Below, one piece after another: positions 7,966-15,910 of a stretch of DNA of 28,395 bases. The notes below the pieces were generated by a model that had not been told where the DNA came from, made no database searches, and was given only the letters and a program-made list of their open reading frames with translations. The position numbers were made by a program, and so were the translations under genes. Source of the DNA: Bacillota bacterium (GTDB lineage Bacteria > Bacillota > Clostridia > Christensenellales > SZUA-584); assembly GCA_023408075.1 (NCBI GenBank), contig JAEYKW010000034.1, positions 1 to 28,395 on the forward strand. The letters are read 5' to 3'. Every line of letters begins with the position of its first letter. The stretch's first letter is position 1.

Positions 7966-8472
7966 TTAAATCTCATACTGCGCGAGAATATCGCCGTAAT
8001 AGAGCGTGTGCAGATTGCCTTCGTCGCGGCCCGAGTAGTAGGAGCCGCGCACGTCGTCCGCCAGCAGATCGTTCTTGAAATCATCCTGATAGATCACGCG
8101 GCACTCGATGATAAGGCCGTGCGCCTCGATATGCGGCACCGTCACCTTTTGAGATGGCACGAGCTTAAGGCCGCAGAGCGCGATTTTATCGGTATCGCGG
8201 CCCGATTTGCTGCCGCACACGCCGAGCGTCTTTTTTATGTCGTCGTAAGGAACAAAAACAGTAAACTCCTTGTGCGCTTCAAGCAACTCGTGCGTGTAGC
8301 GGCTGTAGCGAACGGGCGCGACGAATACGCTGCGCGTCCACATGATCGACGCCATCGCCCAGCCGATTGTCATTGCGTTGGGTTTCTCCGTTCCCGTAAC
8401 CAGCAACGCGCCATTCTCGGCAATCGTCTGCAAAGCGGCTCCTGTTTTGCCTAATAATTCATAACTGCTCAT
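7966..8472 (-). CDS. flavin reductase-like (FMN-binding split-barrel) protein
   Basis: The 168-residue protein resembles the flavin-reductase-like split barrel: an N-terminal GALLVTGTEKPNAMTIGWA strand pair, VAPVRYSRYTHELLEAHKEF, and a GRDTDKIALCGLKL segment. In this family these parts hold FMN and the NAD(P)H- or substrate-facing loop. Many anaerobe members are electron carriers or flavin reductases; the partner here is unknown. GGAGG lies 7 bases before the ATG. It is followed at once by a GNAT gene and preceded by another on the same strand. Confidence 0.86.
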   Translation of the reverse strand: MSSYELLGKTGAALQTIAENGALLVTGTEKPNAMTIGWAMASIMWTRSVFVAPVRYSRYTHELLEAHKEFTVFVPYDDIKKTLGVCGSKSGRDTDKIALCGLKLVPSQKVTVPHIEAHGLIIECRVIYQDDFKNDLLADDVRGSYYSGRDEGNLHTLYYGDILAQYEI

Positions 8473-8506
8473 GGTTATACCTCCAATTATTTTATATTTA
8501 AAACCG

Positions 8507-8968
8507 TTAAACGGTCAGGTGTTTCTCAAAGCATACGCTGAGCGGATTGTTTTCATACGGCGCATAATTGCTTATGCGCGTGTATCCGCGTTTTTTGTAA
8601 AGCGCCTGTGCTGCCGTCATATCCGCCGCCGTTTCAAGTACCGCGCGTTTATAGCCGTCAGCCATGGCCGCTTCCTCAAGGCGCTGTATCACAACACCGC
8701 CGAGGCCGAGCCTGCGGAACGCGGGCTTAACGAATACGCGCTTGATTTCAACGGAATCAGCATCAAAGCGCTTAATGCCGCCGCAGGCGCACGGCACATC
8801 ATCACAGTACACCACAACGGCATGGATAATGCCATCCAGCGTGTTGAACGGGCAGAAATTCTCCATCACATCGGCGCCGTATGTGGCCACGAGCTGTTCG
8901 TCGAGCAGCGCCACGAGGGCGACGAAATCAGTATGGTTTTTATCCGTATCGATTGCGTGTACCGTCAT
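8507..8968 (-). CDS. GNAT-family N-acetyltransferase
   Basis: The 153-residue protein shows GNAT motif A (VFVKPAFRRLGLGGVVIQRL, ~78-97, with the RRLGLG acetyl-CoA loop) and motif B (AAQALYKKRGYTRI). It is a second acetyltransferase in the same three-gene minus-strand group but is clearly different from the one at 7465-7959. GGAG sits 7 bases before the ATG. A TGnTATAAT extended -10 (minus strand, 9000-9008) is a possible promoter. Its substrate is unknown. Confidence 0.9.
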   Translation of the reverse strand: MTVHAIDTDKNHTDFVALVALLDEQLVATYGADVMENFCPFNTLDGIIHAVVVYCDDVPCACGGIKRFDADSVEIKRVFVKPAFRRLGLGGVVIQRLEEAAMADGYKRAVLETAADMTAAQALYKKRGYTRISNYAPYENNPLSVCFEKHLTV

Positions 8969-9102
8969 GGAATGGCTCCTTGCATTATAACTGTTACCAA
9001 TTATATCACATTTGATGAAATAATATGGAATACAGACAAGCTATTTTCTAAGCGTCGGACAAAAGGTTGAAAACGCGCGCCGCGGGTGGTATCATAGGCG
9101 CT

Positions 9103-10023
9103 ATGAATATATGGCTCATATTTGAAAAGGTCAGCATCATATTCGCGCTCGTTCTGCTCGGCTTTGCCTACAGCAAGCTCTTAAAGCAAAAGGACCCGTC
9201 CGCGATATCCAGGCTCGTGCTCAATGTGTCTGTTCCCGCGAGCATACTTTCGACCATCACCACGGCTGATTACAACGCGATCAAAGCCGATCTGCCCGTT
9301 CTGATCATCATCGCCGTCTGCGTGACGCTCGCGACGCTTTGCCTGAGTTTCGTCTTCACGCGCGTGCTGGGAATGAAAAGCCCGGTGGAAAAAGCGGTTT
9401 ACCGCAGCGCGCTTTTTTTCAACAACTACGGGTTTATGGGCTGGCCGATTTGTCAGGTGCTGCTCGGACCCGAGGGGTTTTTGTATGCCGCGCTTTATTC
9501 GATACCGATTCATTTGCTTTCTTACAGCATAACGCCTGCGCTGATGAAGGCGGCGGGAGATGATAAAAAGCTTTTTGACAAAAGCATGCTCGTCAATCTG
9601 CCGCTGTACGCCACGGTGCTTGGGCTTATCATACTGATGAGCGGCCTGAAGCTGCCGGAAAGTGTGACGGGCTTTCTCGATATGGTGGGCGTCACGCAGA
9701 CGCCGCTTTCGATGATGGTGATCGGCATGATATTGGCCGGAGCCAACCTCAAAGACGTGGTGAAGGGTTTAAAACCGTATGCGTTTTCGGCATTCCGATT
9801 GCTGGCACTGCCTGCAGCGGCGTTTTTGATACTTCGCGCGATCGGGCTTTCCGGGCTGATGCTCAGCGTTCCCGTTGTGATCACGGCGATGCCGGCCGGC
9901 GCGATGGTGGTGGTGCTTGCGCAAAAGCATGAAGCCGATCCGCTGCTGACATCCCGGCTGACCGTGATCAGCACGCTGATCTCCATTATCACGATACCGC
10001 TCATTTCCTTGCTGATTCTATAA
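9103..10023 (+). CDS. AEC-family (auxin efflux carrier-type) transporter
   Basis: The 306-residue protein has about ten membrane segments in two halves, as in the AEC family, which exports or imports organic acids such as malate. Typical parts are the N-terminal IFALVLLGFAYSKLL, the LVLNVSVPASILSTI segment, FFNNYGFMGWPI (the family's NxGxxGxP-like kink) and a C-terminal VITAMPAGAMVVVLAQ segment. The ATG at 9103 is chosen because it gives the usual N-terminus. A TTG at 9067 would add 12 charged residues and has no spaced ribosome binding site. It precedes the aldo/keto reductase gene by ~100 bases on the same strand. The substrate is unknown. Confidence 0.9.
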   Translation: MNIWLIFEKVSIIFALVLLGFAYSKLLKQKDPSAISRLVLNVSVPASILSTITTADYNAIKADLPVLIIIAVCVTLATLCLSFVFTRVLGMKSPVEKAVYRSALFFNNYGFMGWPICQVLLGPEGFLYAALYSIPIHLLSYSITPALMKAAGDDKKLFDKSMLVNLPLYATVLGLIILMSGLKLPESVTGFLDMVGVTQTPLSMMVIGMILAGANLKDVVKGLKPYAFSAFRLLALPAAAFLILRAIGLSGLMLSVPVVITAMPAGAMVVVLAQKHEADPLLTSRLTVISTLISIITIPLISLLIL

Positions 10024-10066
10024 CATATTGAAAAATGGAACCGGGAAAAAAGGCCTGAATTGGTTC

Positions 10067-10115
10067 TTGCGAGCAGGCAGGAAAACATTCACAATAGATG
10101 ATGAATGATATTGTG
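10067..10115 (+). promoter_or_regulatory. inverted repeat and possible promoter before the ferredoxin-tailed aldo/keto reductase
   Basis: CACAATA (10090-10096) and TATTGTG (10109-10115) are perfect 7-bp arms 12 bases apart. The second arm runs directly into the GAGG ribosome binding site, so it could be an operator or an RNA hairpin near the start site. TTGCGA (10067-10072) with CACAAT (10090-10095) at 17 bases is a weak promoter candidate overlapping the first arm. Confidence 0.45.
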
Positions 10116-10126
10116 AGGTAAGAATT

Positions 10127-11266
10127 ATGGAGTATAATCAGTTTGGCACTCTTGATAAAAAGATGTCGCGTTTCGGCATGGGATGCATGCGTTATCCGCA
10201 TAAAACCTTGAGCGACGGCACAGATGCGATTGACGAAGAAGAAGCGATCAGAATGATACGCTATGCGGTTGATCACGGCGTCAATTATTTCGATACGGCA
10301 TATGCGTACCCCGGCAGTGAGGAAATACTCGGCAAAGCACTGAAGGGCGGGTACAGGGAAAAGGTTGTGATCGCGACAAAGCTTCCGATCGGGGATGTGA
10401 AAAGCGAAGACGACCTGCACAGAATTTATGACGAACAGATCAAACGGTTGGGCGTCGATGTGATTGATGTCTACATTTTTCATTGCCTCGACCGCGGCAA
10501 CTGGGAGAAGGTTAAAAAATTCAATGGCATCCGTTTCTTTGAGCAGCTGAAAAGTGAGGGCAAGATCCGGCAGATCGGGTTTTCATTTCACAGTGAGTAC
10601 GACCTGTTTGAAGAAATCGTGGACGCGTACCCTTGGGATATGTGCTTAATACAGTTTAATATTCTTGATGACAACCATCAGGCGGGCGTAAAAGGCCTCA
10701 GATACGCGGCGCAAAAGGGCATCAGCGTCGCAATTATGGAGCCGCTCAAGGGCGGCATGATTGCGAACAAGATTCCGGCTGACGTGCAAAAGCTGCTGGA
10801 CGGTTATGCAGAAAAACGCTCGCTTGTTGAGTGGGCACTGAGGTTCGTTTACAATTTTCCTGAGGCCAAGGTGATACTGAGCGGCGTCAGCAGCATGGAG
10901 CAGCTTAAGGACAATATCCGGATATTCGACGAAGCCGCTTCGAACGTGCTGAGTGCCGGTGATCTTCAAATGCTGTCTAAGATTAAGGACGTATACAGAC
11001 GTTTGCTGAGGGTGGGTTGCAGCGGCTGCGGCTACTGCATGCCGTGCCCCGAGGGCATCAACATACCCGAGATATTCAAGGTTTACAACGACCAGGCGCT
11101 TTCGGACTGGACCGAATTCGGCAGGGTTTTCTACTCGCTGATGGTTTCCAACACAGGCAAAGACGCGACGAGCTGCATTGAATGCCGCAGCTGTGAAAGC
11201 CACTGCCCGCAAAGCATCGCGATTGCCGATGTGCTGAAAGAAGCCCACGCGTGTCTCACGGCTTAA
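10127..11266 (+). CDS. aldo/keto reductase with C-terminal [4Fe-4S] ferredoxin domain
   Basis: This 379-residue protein has an AKR barrel in residues 1-~290 with the expected Asp/Tyr (NYFDTAYAYPGSEE), Lys (ATKLPIG) and His (VYIFHCLD) residues. A ferredoxin-like tail follows, with two cysteine sets: C298/C301/C304/C307 (CSGCGYCMPC) and C350/C353/C356/C360 (CIECRSCESHC). Such AKR-ferredoxin fusions are common in clostridia and methanogens and are thought to couple carbonyl reduction to ferredoxin-level electron transfer. The substrate is not known. GAGGT is 8 bases before the ATG. A CACAATA/TATTGTG inverted repeat lies just upstream. Confidence 0.93.
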   Translation: MEYNQFGTLDKKMSRFGMGCMRYPHKTLSDGTDAIDEEEAIRMIRYAVDHGVNYFDTAYAYPGSEEILGKALKGGYREKVVIATKLPIGDVKSEDDLHRIYDEQIKRLGVDVIDVYIFHCLDRGNWEKVKKFNGIRFFEQLKSEGKIRQIGFSFHSEYDLFEEIVDAYPWDMCLIQFNILDDNHQAGVKGLRYAAQKGISVAIMEPLKGGMIANKIPADVQKLLDGYAEKRSLVEWALRFVYNFPEAKVILSGVSSMEQLKDNIRIFDEAASNVLSAGDLQMLSKIKDVYRRLLRVGCSGCGYCMPCPEGINIPEIFKVYNDQALSDWTEFGRVFYSLMVSNTGKDATSCIECRSCESHCPQSIAIADVLKEAHACLTA

Positions 11267-11285
11267 GCAACGGTGCTGCCGTATT

Positions 11286-11325
11286 TAAAAACCGGGGGAT
11301 AGATCCTTTGTTGCCCGATTTTTTC
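11286..11325 (+). terminator. probable terminator after the aldo/keto reductase gene
   Basis: AAAAAC-CGGG (ending 11296) can pair with CCCG-ATTTTTT (11314-11324), giving a short GC stem with A/T flanks and a T6 run. The loop is long (17 bases) and may fold further. The call is moderate. Confidence 0.5.
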
Positions 11326-11360
11326 GTTCCACGGTATAAATATCAGATAAATGTCTTTTG

Positions 11361-11795
11361 TCAGGCCTCTTTAAAGTCGCTCATAACAAAATCATAGTTT
11401 TTAAGGCCGTGATAGTAGTTGCCGCGCGCTGCGGTGAATTTGAGTACACAGTAATCGGGGTCATCAACACCTTGCGGGTAATACATCACATCTCTCGGTT
11501 TCCACAGCATCGCTTTGCTGTCGTGATCGGTTAAAACCTCCATGCTGCCGACCAGCATAAGGCCCATAAACCGAAGCCGATTGCAAAGATAAACGCATGC
11601 GTGCGGGTTGCTTAAGAATTGCTGAGTTCGCTTGGCCGAATAGTTCGTAGAAAAATAGTGGACGGCCATGCTGTCGCGCTTAAGCGCGAACATCGCTTTG
11701 GTGTTGGGGAAGCCTTGACTGTCGATCGATGAGACAAACGCAAACTTTGCCTTTTTCACAACTCTGCGAATTTGAGCGCGGACGGTCTCGTTCAT
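11361..11795 (-). CDS. pyridoxamine 5'-phosphate oxidase-fold (flavin-binding split-barrel) protein, copy A
   Basis: The 144-residue protein belongs to the PNPOx-like split barrel group: FAFVSSIDSQGFPNTKAMFA (N-terminal strands), VHYFSTNYSAKRTQQFLSNPHACVYL and the C-terminal ARGNYYHGLKNYDF. Members bind FMN, F420 or haem, and many have no known substrate. It is too short to be a true PdxH. It is a close paralogue of the product at 11930-12355; the shared residues include HYFSTNYSA-RT and RGNYYHGLKN. It lies 134 bases after that copy on the same strand. The intervening region has no clear gene. Confidence 0.88.
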   Translation of the reverse strand: MNETVRAQIRRVVKKAKFAFVSSIDSQGFPNTKAMFALKRDSMAVHYFSTNYSAKRTQQFLSNPHACVYLCNRLRFMGLMLVGSMEVLTDHDSKAMLWKPRDVMYYPQGVDDPDYCVLKFTAARGNYYHGLKNYDFVMSDFKEA

Positions 11796-11929
11796 GACAA
11801 CGACTCACTTTCTTTTAAATTTTCCGGTATGGCGTAAATCATCCGAAAAGCGGGGAAATATCATTTCGTCAGGCAACGGGCATATACATCAGTTTGCCGA
11901 TTCGGCATACGTCGTTGAAGCATGCTTTC

Positions 11930-12355
11930 CTAAAAGTCGCTCAGATCCAAATCAAAATTCTTCAGGCCATGATAATAGTTGCCCCGCTGCGCCGTGAATT
12001 TGAACACGCAGTAATCGGGGTCATTCATGCCCTGCGGATAGTAGCATTCAAAGCCTTCGCGCCAGAGCCGGGCGCGGTGCGTCTGATCGGTACAGACCTC
12101 GATATCGCCGACGAGCATGAGGCCGCGGTAATCGGGCTCTGCGAAAAAGTACACGCAGGCATTGGGGTTGTTTAAGAACTGCTTCGTGCGTCTTGCCGAA
12201 TAGTTCGTAGAAAAATAGTGGACCGGCAGGCCGTCGTGCTCAAGCGCGAGCATACCCTTTGTGTTGGGGTAACCGTTTTGATCCACGGACGAAACGATTC
12301 CCACAGTGGCGTTTTCAAACAGATCGTAGATTTCTTTTTTCATCAGTTCATTCAT
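11930..12355 (-). CDS. pyridoxamine 5'-phosphate oxidase-fold (flavin-binding split-barrel) protein, copy B
   Basis: This 141-residue split-barrel protein is a tandem paralogue of the one at 11361-11795. Conserved parts are VGIVSSVDQNGYPNTKGMLA, VHYFSTNYSARRTKQFLNNP, YYPQGMNDPDYCVFKFTAQ and RGNYYHGLKNFD. Its start overlaps the stop of the MarR-type gene by 4 nt (ATGA), so the regulator and this enzyme are translated together. The cofactor is likely a flavin; the substrate is unknown. Both copies keep the same core blocks, so neither looks decayed. Confidence 0.88.
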   Translation of the reverse strand: MNELMKKEIYDLFENATVGIVSSVDQNGYPNTKGMLALEHDGLPVHYFSTNYSARRTKQFLNNPNACVYFFAEPDYRGLMLVGDIEVCTDQTHRARLWREGFECYYPQGMNDPDYCVFKFTAQRGNYYHGLKNFDLDLSDF

Positions 12356-12792
12356 TTTAAATTCTCACTTTCCATCAGATTGGCGAGGATATGGTTTAAA
12401 GCGCGCTCAAAGCGGATGATTTCCTCTTCCGAGAACCTGCTGTAAAATATCGCGGCCATTTCGTCTGAGACACGGGCATAGTCTTCGCTGAGCTGTGTTG
12501 CTTTTTCCGTGAGACGGATGATGATCTGACGGCGGTCGGACGGTTCCGTACCGCGCAGTATGAGGCCTTGATTTTCGAGACGGTCGAGCATGCCTGTCAG
12601 CGTCGTTTTGGCTAACCCCGTCTGGCGCGAAAGTTCAACGATGGGCAGTTCGTCTTTTTGCCACAGCACGTAAAGAATGCGCCCCTGTGCGCCGTTAAAC
12701 GCGTCAACACCGCTTTTGACGAGCAGCTTTTCGAAAATCCGCCCCTGTACCTGTTTAATCTGCGAAATGAGAAATCCGCCGCGTGTTTCCAT
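12352..12792 (-). CDS. MarR-family transcriptional regulator
   Basis: The 146-residue protein has the MarR winged helix at ~35-105: AQGRILYVLWQKDELPIVEL, TGLAKTTLTGMLDRLENQGL (recognition helix) and EPSDRRQIIIRLTEKA (wing with the typical DRR). The flanking helices form the dimer. The second in-frame ATG (12792) is preferred since GGAGG lies 7-8 bases before it. The first ATG (12798) is only 2 bases from the site. It heads an operon with two split-barrel enzymes. Its promoter carries two overlapping perfect palindromes, suggesting autorepression. Confidence 0.9.
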   Translation of the reverse strand: METRGGFLISQIKQVQGRIFEKLLVKSGVDAFNGAQGRILYVLWQKDELPIVELSRQTGLAKTTLTGMLDRLENQGLILRGTEPSDRRQIIIRLTEKATQLSEDYARVSDEMAAIFYSRFSEEEIIRFERALNHILANLMESENLK

Positions 12793-12813
12793 TTTCATAC
12801 CCTCCCATAACGG

Positions 12814-12842
12814 ATAGTACTATATAGTGATATAAATGTCAA
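12814..12842 (-). promoter_or_regulatory. marR-type promoter with palindromic operator
   Basis: On the minus strand TTGACA (12837-12842) and TACTAT (12814-12819) are 17 bases apart. Two overlapping perfect 10-bp palindromes, ATAGTACTAT (12814-12823) and ACTATATAGT (12819-12828), cover the -10 and part of the spacer. This is a likely binding site for the MarR protein encoded just downstream. Confidence 0.72.
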
Positions 12843-13203
12843 GCCCCTTTTTAATATCGGATATATAACACTCTACATCAAAAATCAGCTTAGAGTTCAA
12901 TTTGATCAAATATGATACTCAGACACCTGTCGGGTTGACGCCTGACAATCGATAATTCTCCATCGTTAATGGTTGTCTCATACTTTTCTCTTAAACTGTT
13001 TCGAATGTCCGATAGACTTCCACCATCGTGAGTCCATGCTGTTAGCGAACGTATTGATAGATACTATATCAATATACATACAATATCGCAGCCGTCGGCG
13101 ACGGCTTTTGGCAGACGGCTTTCAGCAAAACTGGCTCGAAAACATGAAAAGTGCTCCATATCGTTAGCTGTTCCGATGATAGCCTTTGTCAGCACGGCAG
13201 TGC
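12843..13203. other. intergenic region without a recognisable gene
   Basis: No reading frame here has family features or a good ribosome binding site. The region holds one plus-strand terminator-like hairpin, GCCGTC (13091-13096)/GACGGC (13100-13105) followed by TTTT, and a nearby direct repeat of GACGGCTTT (13100 and 13114). Confidence 0.5.
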
Positions 13204-13238
13204 GGAAAAAAAGAGAGACGTGACTGAGCGCACGCCTC
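13204..13238 (-). terminator. terminator of the alcohol dehydrogenase operon
   Basis: On the minus strand GAGGCGTG (from 13238) pairs with CACGTCTC (to 13215), 8 bp with one G-T pair and an 8-base loop. TCTCTTTTTTT follows. It lies 20 bases after the alcohol dehydrogenase stop. Confidence 0.8.
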
Positions 13239-13257
13239 AAAATAGGGGATTGGTATT

Positions 13258-14421
13258 TTACTTATAGGATTCCTCAAGGATGGCAATCACATCGCTTTGC
13301 GTAATCGCGCACGGATCAACGGTGAACAGACCGCCCATTGTGTCGCGCGCGTTGGATGCGATAACCGGGATTTCGTCCCGGGAAATACCGTAATCGGACA
13401 TTTTGAGTGTGTCCACGCCGCATCGAATCTGCAGGTCTTTGAGCGCCGCCACAAAATCCATCGGCTGCGCCGCATCCTGCTTCCCGAGCGCTTTGGCCAT
13501 ATCCACGAGTCGCTCATCGCATGAGCCGGACTGCGCAAGGAAGGCATAGTAAGCACAGCTGATCATGATGAGGGCGCAGCCGTGCTCGAGCTTGGGATAA
13601 AGCGCGCTCAAAGCGTGTGCGATCGAGTGCTCCGAGACGCAGCCGGACGTGGATTCCACGATGCCTGCGAGCGTGTTGGCCAGCGCGACATCGGCCCGCG
13701 CGGTTTCGTCGCCGCCGTCGGCCACGGCCTTTTGCAGGCTTTTGCCTATCAGCGATATGGCTTTGAGTGAAAAAAGGTCGCTCATTTCGTTTGCTGTGCT
13801 GTTGATGTAGCCCTCGGTGCTGTGAAACAGCGCGTCGAAGCCCTGAAAAGCGGTCAGATGCGGCGGCACTGTCATCATCAGGTCAGGATCGACAATGGAC
13901 AGCACAGGAAACGTTTTATCGTACCCAAAGCCGATTTTTTCAGTACCGTTGGTGATCACCGTCCATGGGTCCGCCTCGGTGCCCGTTCCCGCCGTGGTGG
14001 TTACCGCGACGATCGGAAGCGGCGCATTCGGCACTGGCTGGCCTTTGCCGGAGCCGCCGGATATATAGTCCCAGTAGTCGCCGTCGTTCGCGGTCATCAC
14101 CGCGATGGCTTTGGCCGAATCGATTGCGCTGCCGCCGCCGAGGCCAATGATAAAATCGCAGCCGGTTCTTTTTGCAAGCGCCGCGCCTTCCATCACATGG
14201 TTTTTAATCGGGTTGGGCAGTATCCTGTCGAACAGCTCAAAGCCCGCGCCAGCCAGCTTGAGCTCATTTTTAAGCTGGTTAAGATAACCGAATTTTTTAG
14301 CCGACTGCCCGGACGAGGTGACAAGCAGCGCTTTTTTCCCCGGCAGTGCTTGTTTGTGAAGATTTTTCAGCTGGCCCTTGCCAAACAGTATACGCGTCGG
14401 CATGTAATAGTTAAAACTCAT
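13258..14421 (-). CDS. iron-containing alcohol dehydrogenase (group III)
   Basis: The 387-residue protein matches the usual ~385-residue length of the family. The N-terminal Rossmann-like part has the NAD(P) loop GGGSAIDSAK (~95-104). The C-terminal helical part has the metal ligands: Asp196 and His200 (FQGFDALFHSTE), His265 (EHSIAHALS) and His280 (KLEHG). It should interconvert an aldehyde or ketone with an alcohol using NAD(P)H and Fe2+ or another divalent metal. Its start lies 20 bases after the aldo/keto reductase stop on the same strand, so they form an operon controlled from the divergent MerR region. The natural substrate is unknown. Confidence 0.94.
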   Translation of the reverse strand: MSFNYYMPTRILFGKGQLKNLHKQALPGKKALLVTSSGQSAKKFGYLNQLKNELKLAGAGFELFDRILPNPIKNHVMEGAALAKRTGCDFIIGLGGGSAIDSAKAIAVMTANDGDYWDYISGGSGKGQPVPNAPLPIVAVTTTAGTGTEADPWTVITNGTEKIGFGYDKTFPVLSIVDPDLMMTVPPHLTAFQGFDALFHSTEGYINSTANEMSDLFSLKAISLIGKSLQKAVADGGDETARADVALANTLAGIVESTSGCVSEHSIAHALSALYPKLEHGCALIMISCAYYAFLAQSGSCDERLVDMAKALGKQDAAQPMDFVAALKDLQIRCGVDTLKMSDYGISRDEIPVIASNARDTMGGLFTVDPCAITQSDVIAILEESYK

Positions 14422-14441
14422 TGACTCTGTTTCCTTTCGGG

Positions 14442-15362
14442 CTACGGCAAGATGTTGCCCGCAGCGCGGTAAATTTCATACCATTCGAGCCTGGTGAGCG
14501 TGACATCGGCAGCTTTGCAGCAGTCGACGAGGCGCTGAGGGTTCATCGTGCCAGTGACGGGCTGGAACTTTGCCGGGTGGCGCAGCAGCCATGCGATGGC
14601 GATGGTCGTATTGGTCACAGCGTAGCGCGCGGCAATTTCGTCGATCTTCTTATTGAGTTCGGGGAATTTCTCGCTGCCGAGGAACACGCCTTCAAAGAAT
14701 CCGTATTGGAAAGGAGACCAGGGCTGTACTGTGATGTCTTTTAAGCGGCAGTAATCGAGAATGCTGCCGTCACGGTCAATCGCGGTGTCATTTTCCATGT
14801 TCACGTTGATGCCGTTCGAAATCATCGTCGCATTCGTGATGCTGAGCTGGAGTTGGTTCGTGACGATGGGTTGTTTCACAAATTTCTTGAGCAATTCAAT
14901 CTGCATCGGTTTTTGATTGGAAACACCAAAGTGTTTGACCTTGCCGCTGCTCTCCAAAATATCAAACGCTTCCGCGACTTCTTCGGGCTCCACGAGCGCA
15001 TCGGGGCGGTGCAACAGCAGCACGTCAAGATAATCGGTTTTCAGCCGCTTTAAACTGCCGTCCACAGCGTTTAGAATATTCTCTTTGGAAAAATCGAACA
15101 TGCCCTTGCGGGAGATGCCGCACTTGGTCTGCAGCAGCAGCTTTTCGCGCAGGCTGGCGTTCATGCCGATGGCATTCGCAAAGATTTCCTCGCTCAGGCC
15201 GTCTCCGTAAACATCCGCGTGGTCAAAAAAATTGGCGCCGTTGTCAAGCGCGCTTTTTATGAAGGTTTCGGCGGAATTTGTATCCAACGCTTTCATACGC
15301 ATACAGCCCACCGCAATCACAGGGACGTCAAGTCCGCTTGTACCCAGCTTAATCGATCTCAT
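14442..15362 (-). CDS. aldo/keto reductase (YdhF-like)
   Basis: The 306-residue protein is a TIM-barrel AKR with the expected Asp/Tyr (NFFDHADVYGDG), Lys (LLQTKCGIS) and His (VLLLHRPDAL) residues. WSPFQYGFFEGVFLGSEKFP and the C-terminal VTGTMNPQRL cofactor loop resemble E. coli YdhF. Unlike the AKR at 10127, it has no iron-sulfur tail. Two adjacent ATGs occur (15365 and 15362). GGAGG lies 2 and 5 bases before them, so the second is a little more likely. It is the first gene of an operon with the iron alcohol dehydrogenase, suggesting handling of reactive carbonyls. Confidence 0.92.
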   Translation of the reverse strand: MRSIKLGTSGLDVPVIAVGCMRMKALDTNSAETFIKSALDNGANFFDHADVYGDGLSEEIFANAIGMNASLREKLLLQTKCGISRKGMFDFSKENILNAVDGSLKRLKTDYLDVLLLHRPDALVEPEEVAEAFDILESSGKVKHFGVSNQKPMQIELLKKFVKQPIVTNQLQLSITNATMISNGINVNMENDTAIDRDGSILDYCRLKDITVQPWSPFQYGFFEGVFLGSEKFPELNKKIDEIAARYAVTNTTIAIAWLLRHPAKFQPVTGTMNPQRLVDCCKAADVTLTRLEWYEIYRAAGNILP

Positions 15363-15393
15363 CATAGCCTCCTCGTGTCATTCATAAAATAGT

Positions 15394-15422
15394 TTGTCAA
15401 ATGGGGATATTTCCACTATAAT
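15394..15422 (+). promoter_or_regulatory. promoter of the merR-type gene
   Basis: TTGTCA (15394-15399) and TATAAT (15417-15422) have a 17-base spacer. The -10 box lies 3 bases from the -10 of the divergent promoter, and together they form the palindrome TATAATgcgATTATA. Confidence 0.72.
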
Positions 15423-15425
15423 GCG

Positions 15426-15456
15426 ATTATAAAACTTAAAGCTAACTTCAAGTCAA
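15426..15456 (-). promoter_or_regulatory. MerR-activated-type promoter (19-bp spacer) of the aldo/keto reductase operon
   Basis: On the minus strand TTGACT (15451-15456) and TATAAT (15426-15431) are 19 bases apart, the over-long spacer typical of promoters opened by MerR-family activators. An imperfect dyad, ACTTGAAG...CTTTAAGT, fills the spacer, exactly where such regulators bind. The MerR protein encoded divergently is the obvious candidate. Confidence 0.8.
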
Positions 15457-15486
15457 GATAGCAAAACAAATTATCTTGGGGGCAAT

Positions 15487-15888
15487 ATGAGCGGTTTTTC
15501 AATCAAACAGGTTTCACAGCTGACCGGGCTTCCGGCACCGACGCTGCGTTATTATGAAAAGGAGGGTCTGCTGCCAAACGTCAGCCGCAGCTCAGGCGGA
15601 AACCGACGTTTCTCGGAGGAGGACCTCGAGGCGCTGGAGCTTATCTGCTGCCTGAAAAGCACAGGCATGCCGATCAAGAATATCAAGGAGTTTGTGGAGC
15701 TGAGCGGCTGCGGGAACGAAACGCTCAAAACCCGCTGTGAGCTGCTGCATGAGCATAAGCGCAGTGTGGAAGTGCAGCTTGCGCAGATGGAAAAGCATTT
15801 AAAAAAGGTGAACTGCAAGATTGAGCATTTCACCGCGCAGTATGAGGCGTATCAGAGAGCGGACAGTAAAGAGGCGACGGGTTATTGA
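15487..15888 (+). CDS. MerR-family transcriptional regulator
   Basis: The 133-residue protein begins with the MerR winged helix (FSIKQVSQLTGLPAPTLRYY, YEKEGLLPNVSRSSGGNRRF) and continues in a coiled-coil dimer helix (~80-120). The effector domain is short and has few cysteines (three near 54-75, 83), without the metal-binding pattern of MerR or CueR. It is closer to the AdhR/NmlR-type regulators that sense carbonyls, which fits its aldo/keto reductase and alcohol dehydrogenase neighbours. GGGGG lies 5 bases before the ATG. It is divergent from the operon whose promoter has the 19-base spacer. Confidence 0.92.
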   Translation: MSGFSIKQVSQLTGLPAPTLRYYEKEGLLPNVSRSSGGNRRFSEEDLEALELICCLKSTGMPIKNIKEFVELSGCGNETLKTRCELLHEHKRSVEVQLAQMEKHLKKVNCKIEHFTAQYEAYQRADSKEATGY

Positions 15889-15910
15889 GTATTCAGCGCA
15901 GAGGCCGCTG

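Noticed and set aside
12973..13167. 64-codon plus-strand frame
   Set aside because: No ribosome binding site or family resemblance, and it spans a terminator-like hairpin.
13822..14424. 200-codon plus-strand frame
   Set aside because: It is the antisense of the iron alcohol dehydrogenase gene, whose ligands and cofactor loop are intact.
10127..15365. A single aldo/keto reductase gene family duplication linking 10127-11266 and 14442-15362
   Set aside because: The two proteins belong to different AKR types; only one has the ferredoxin tail.
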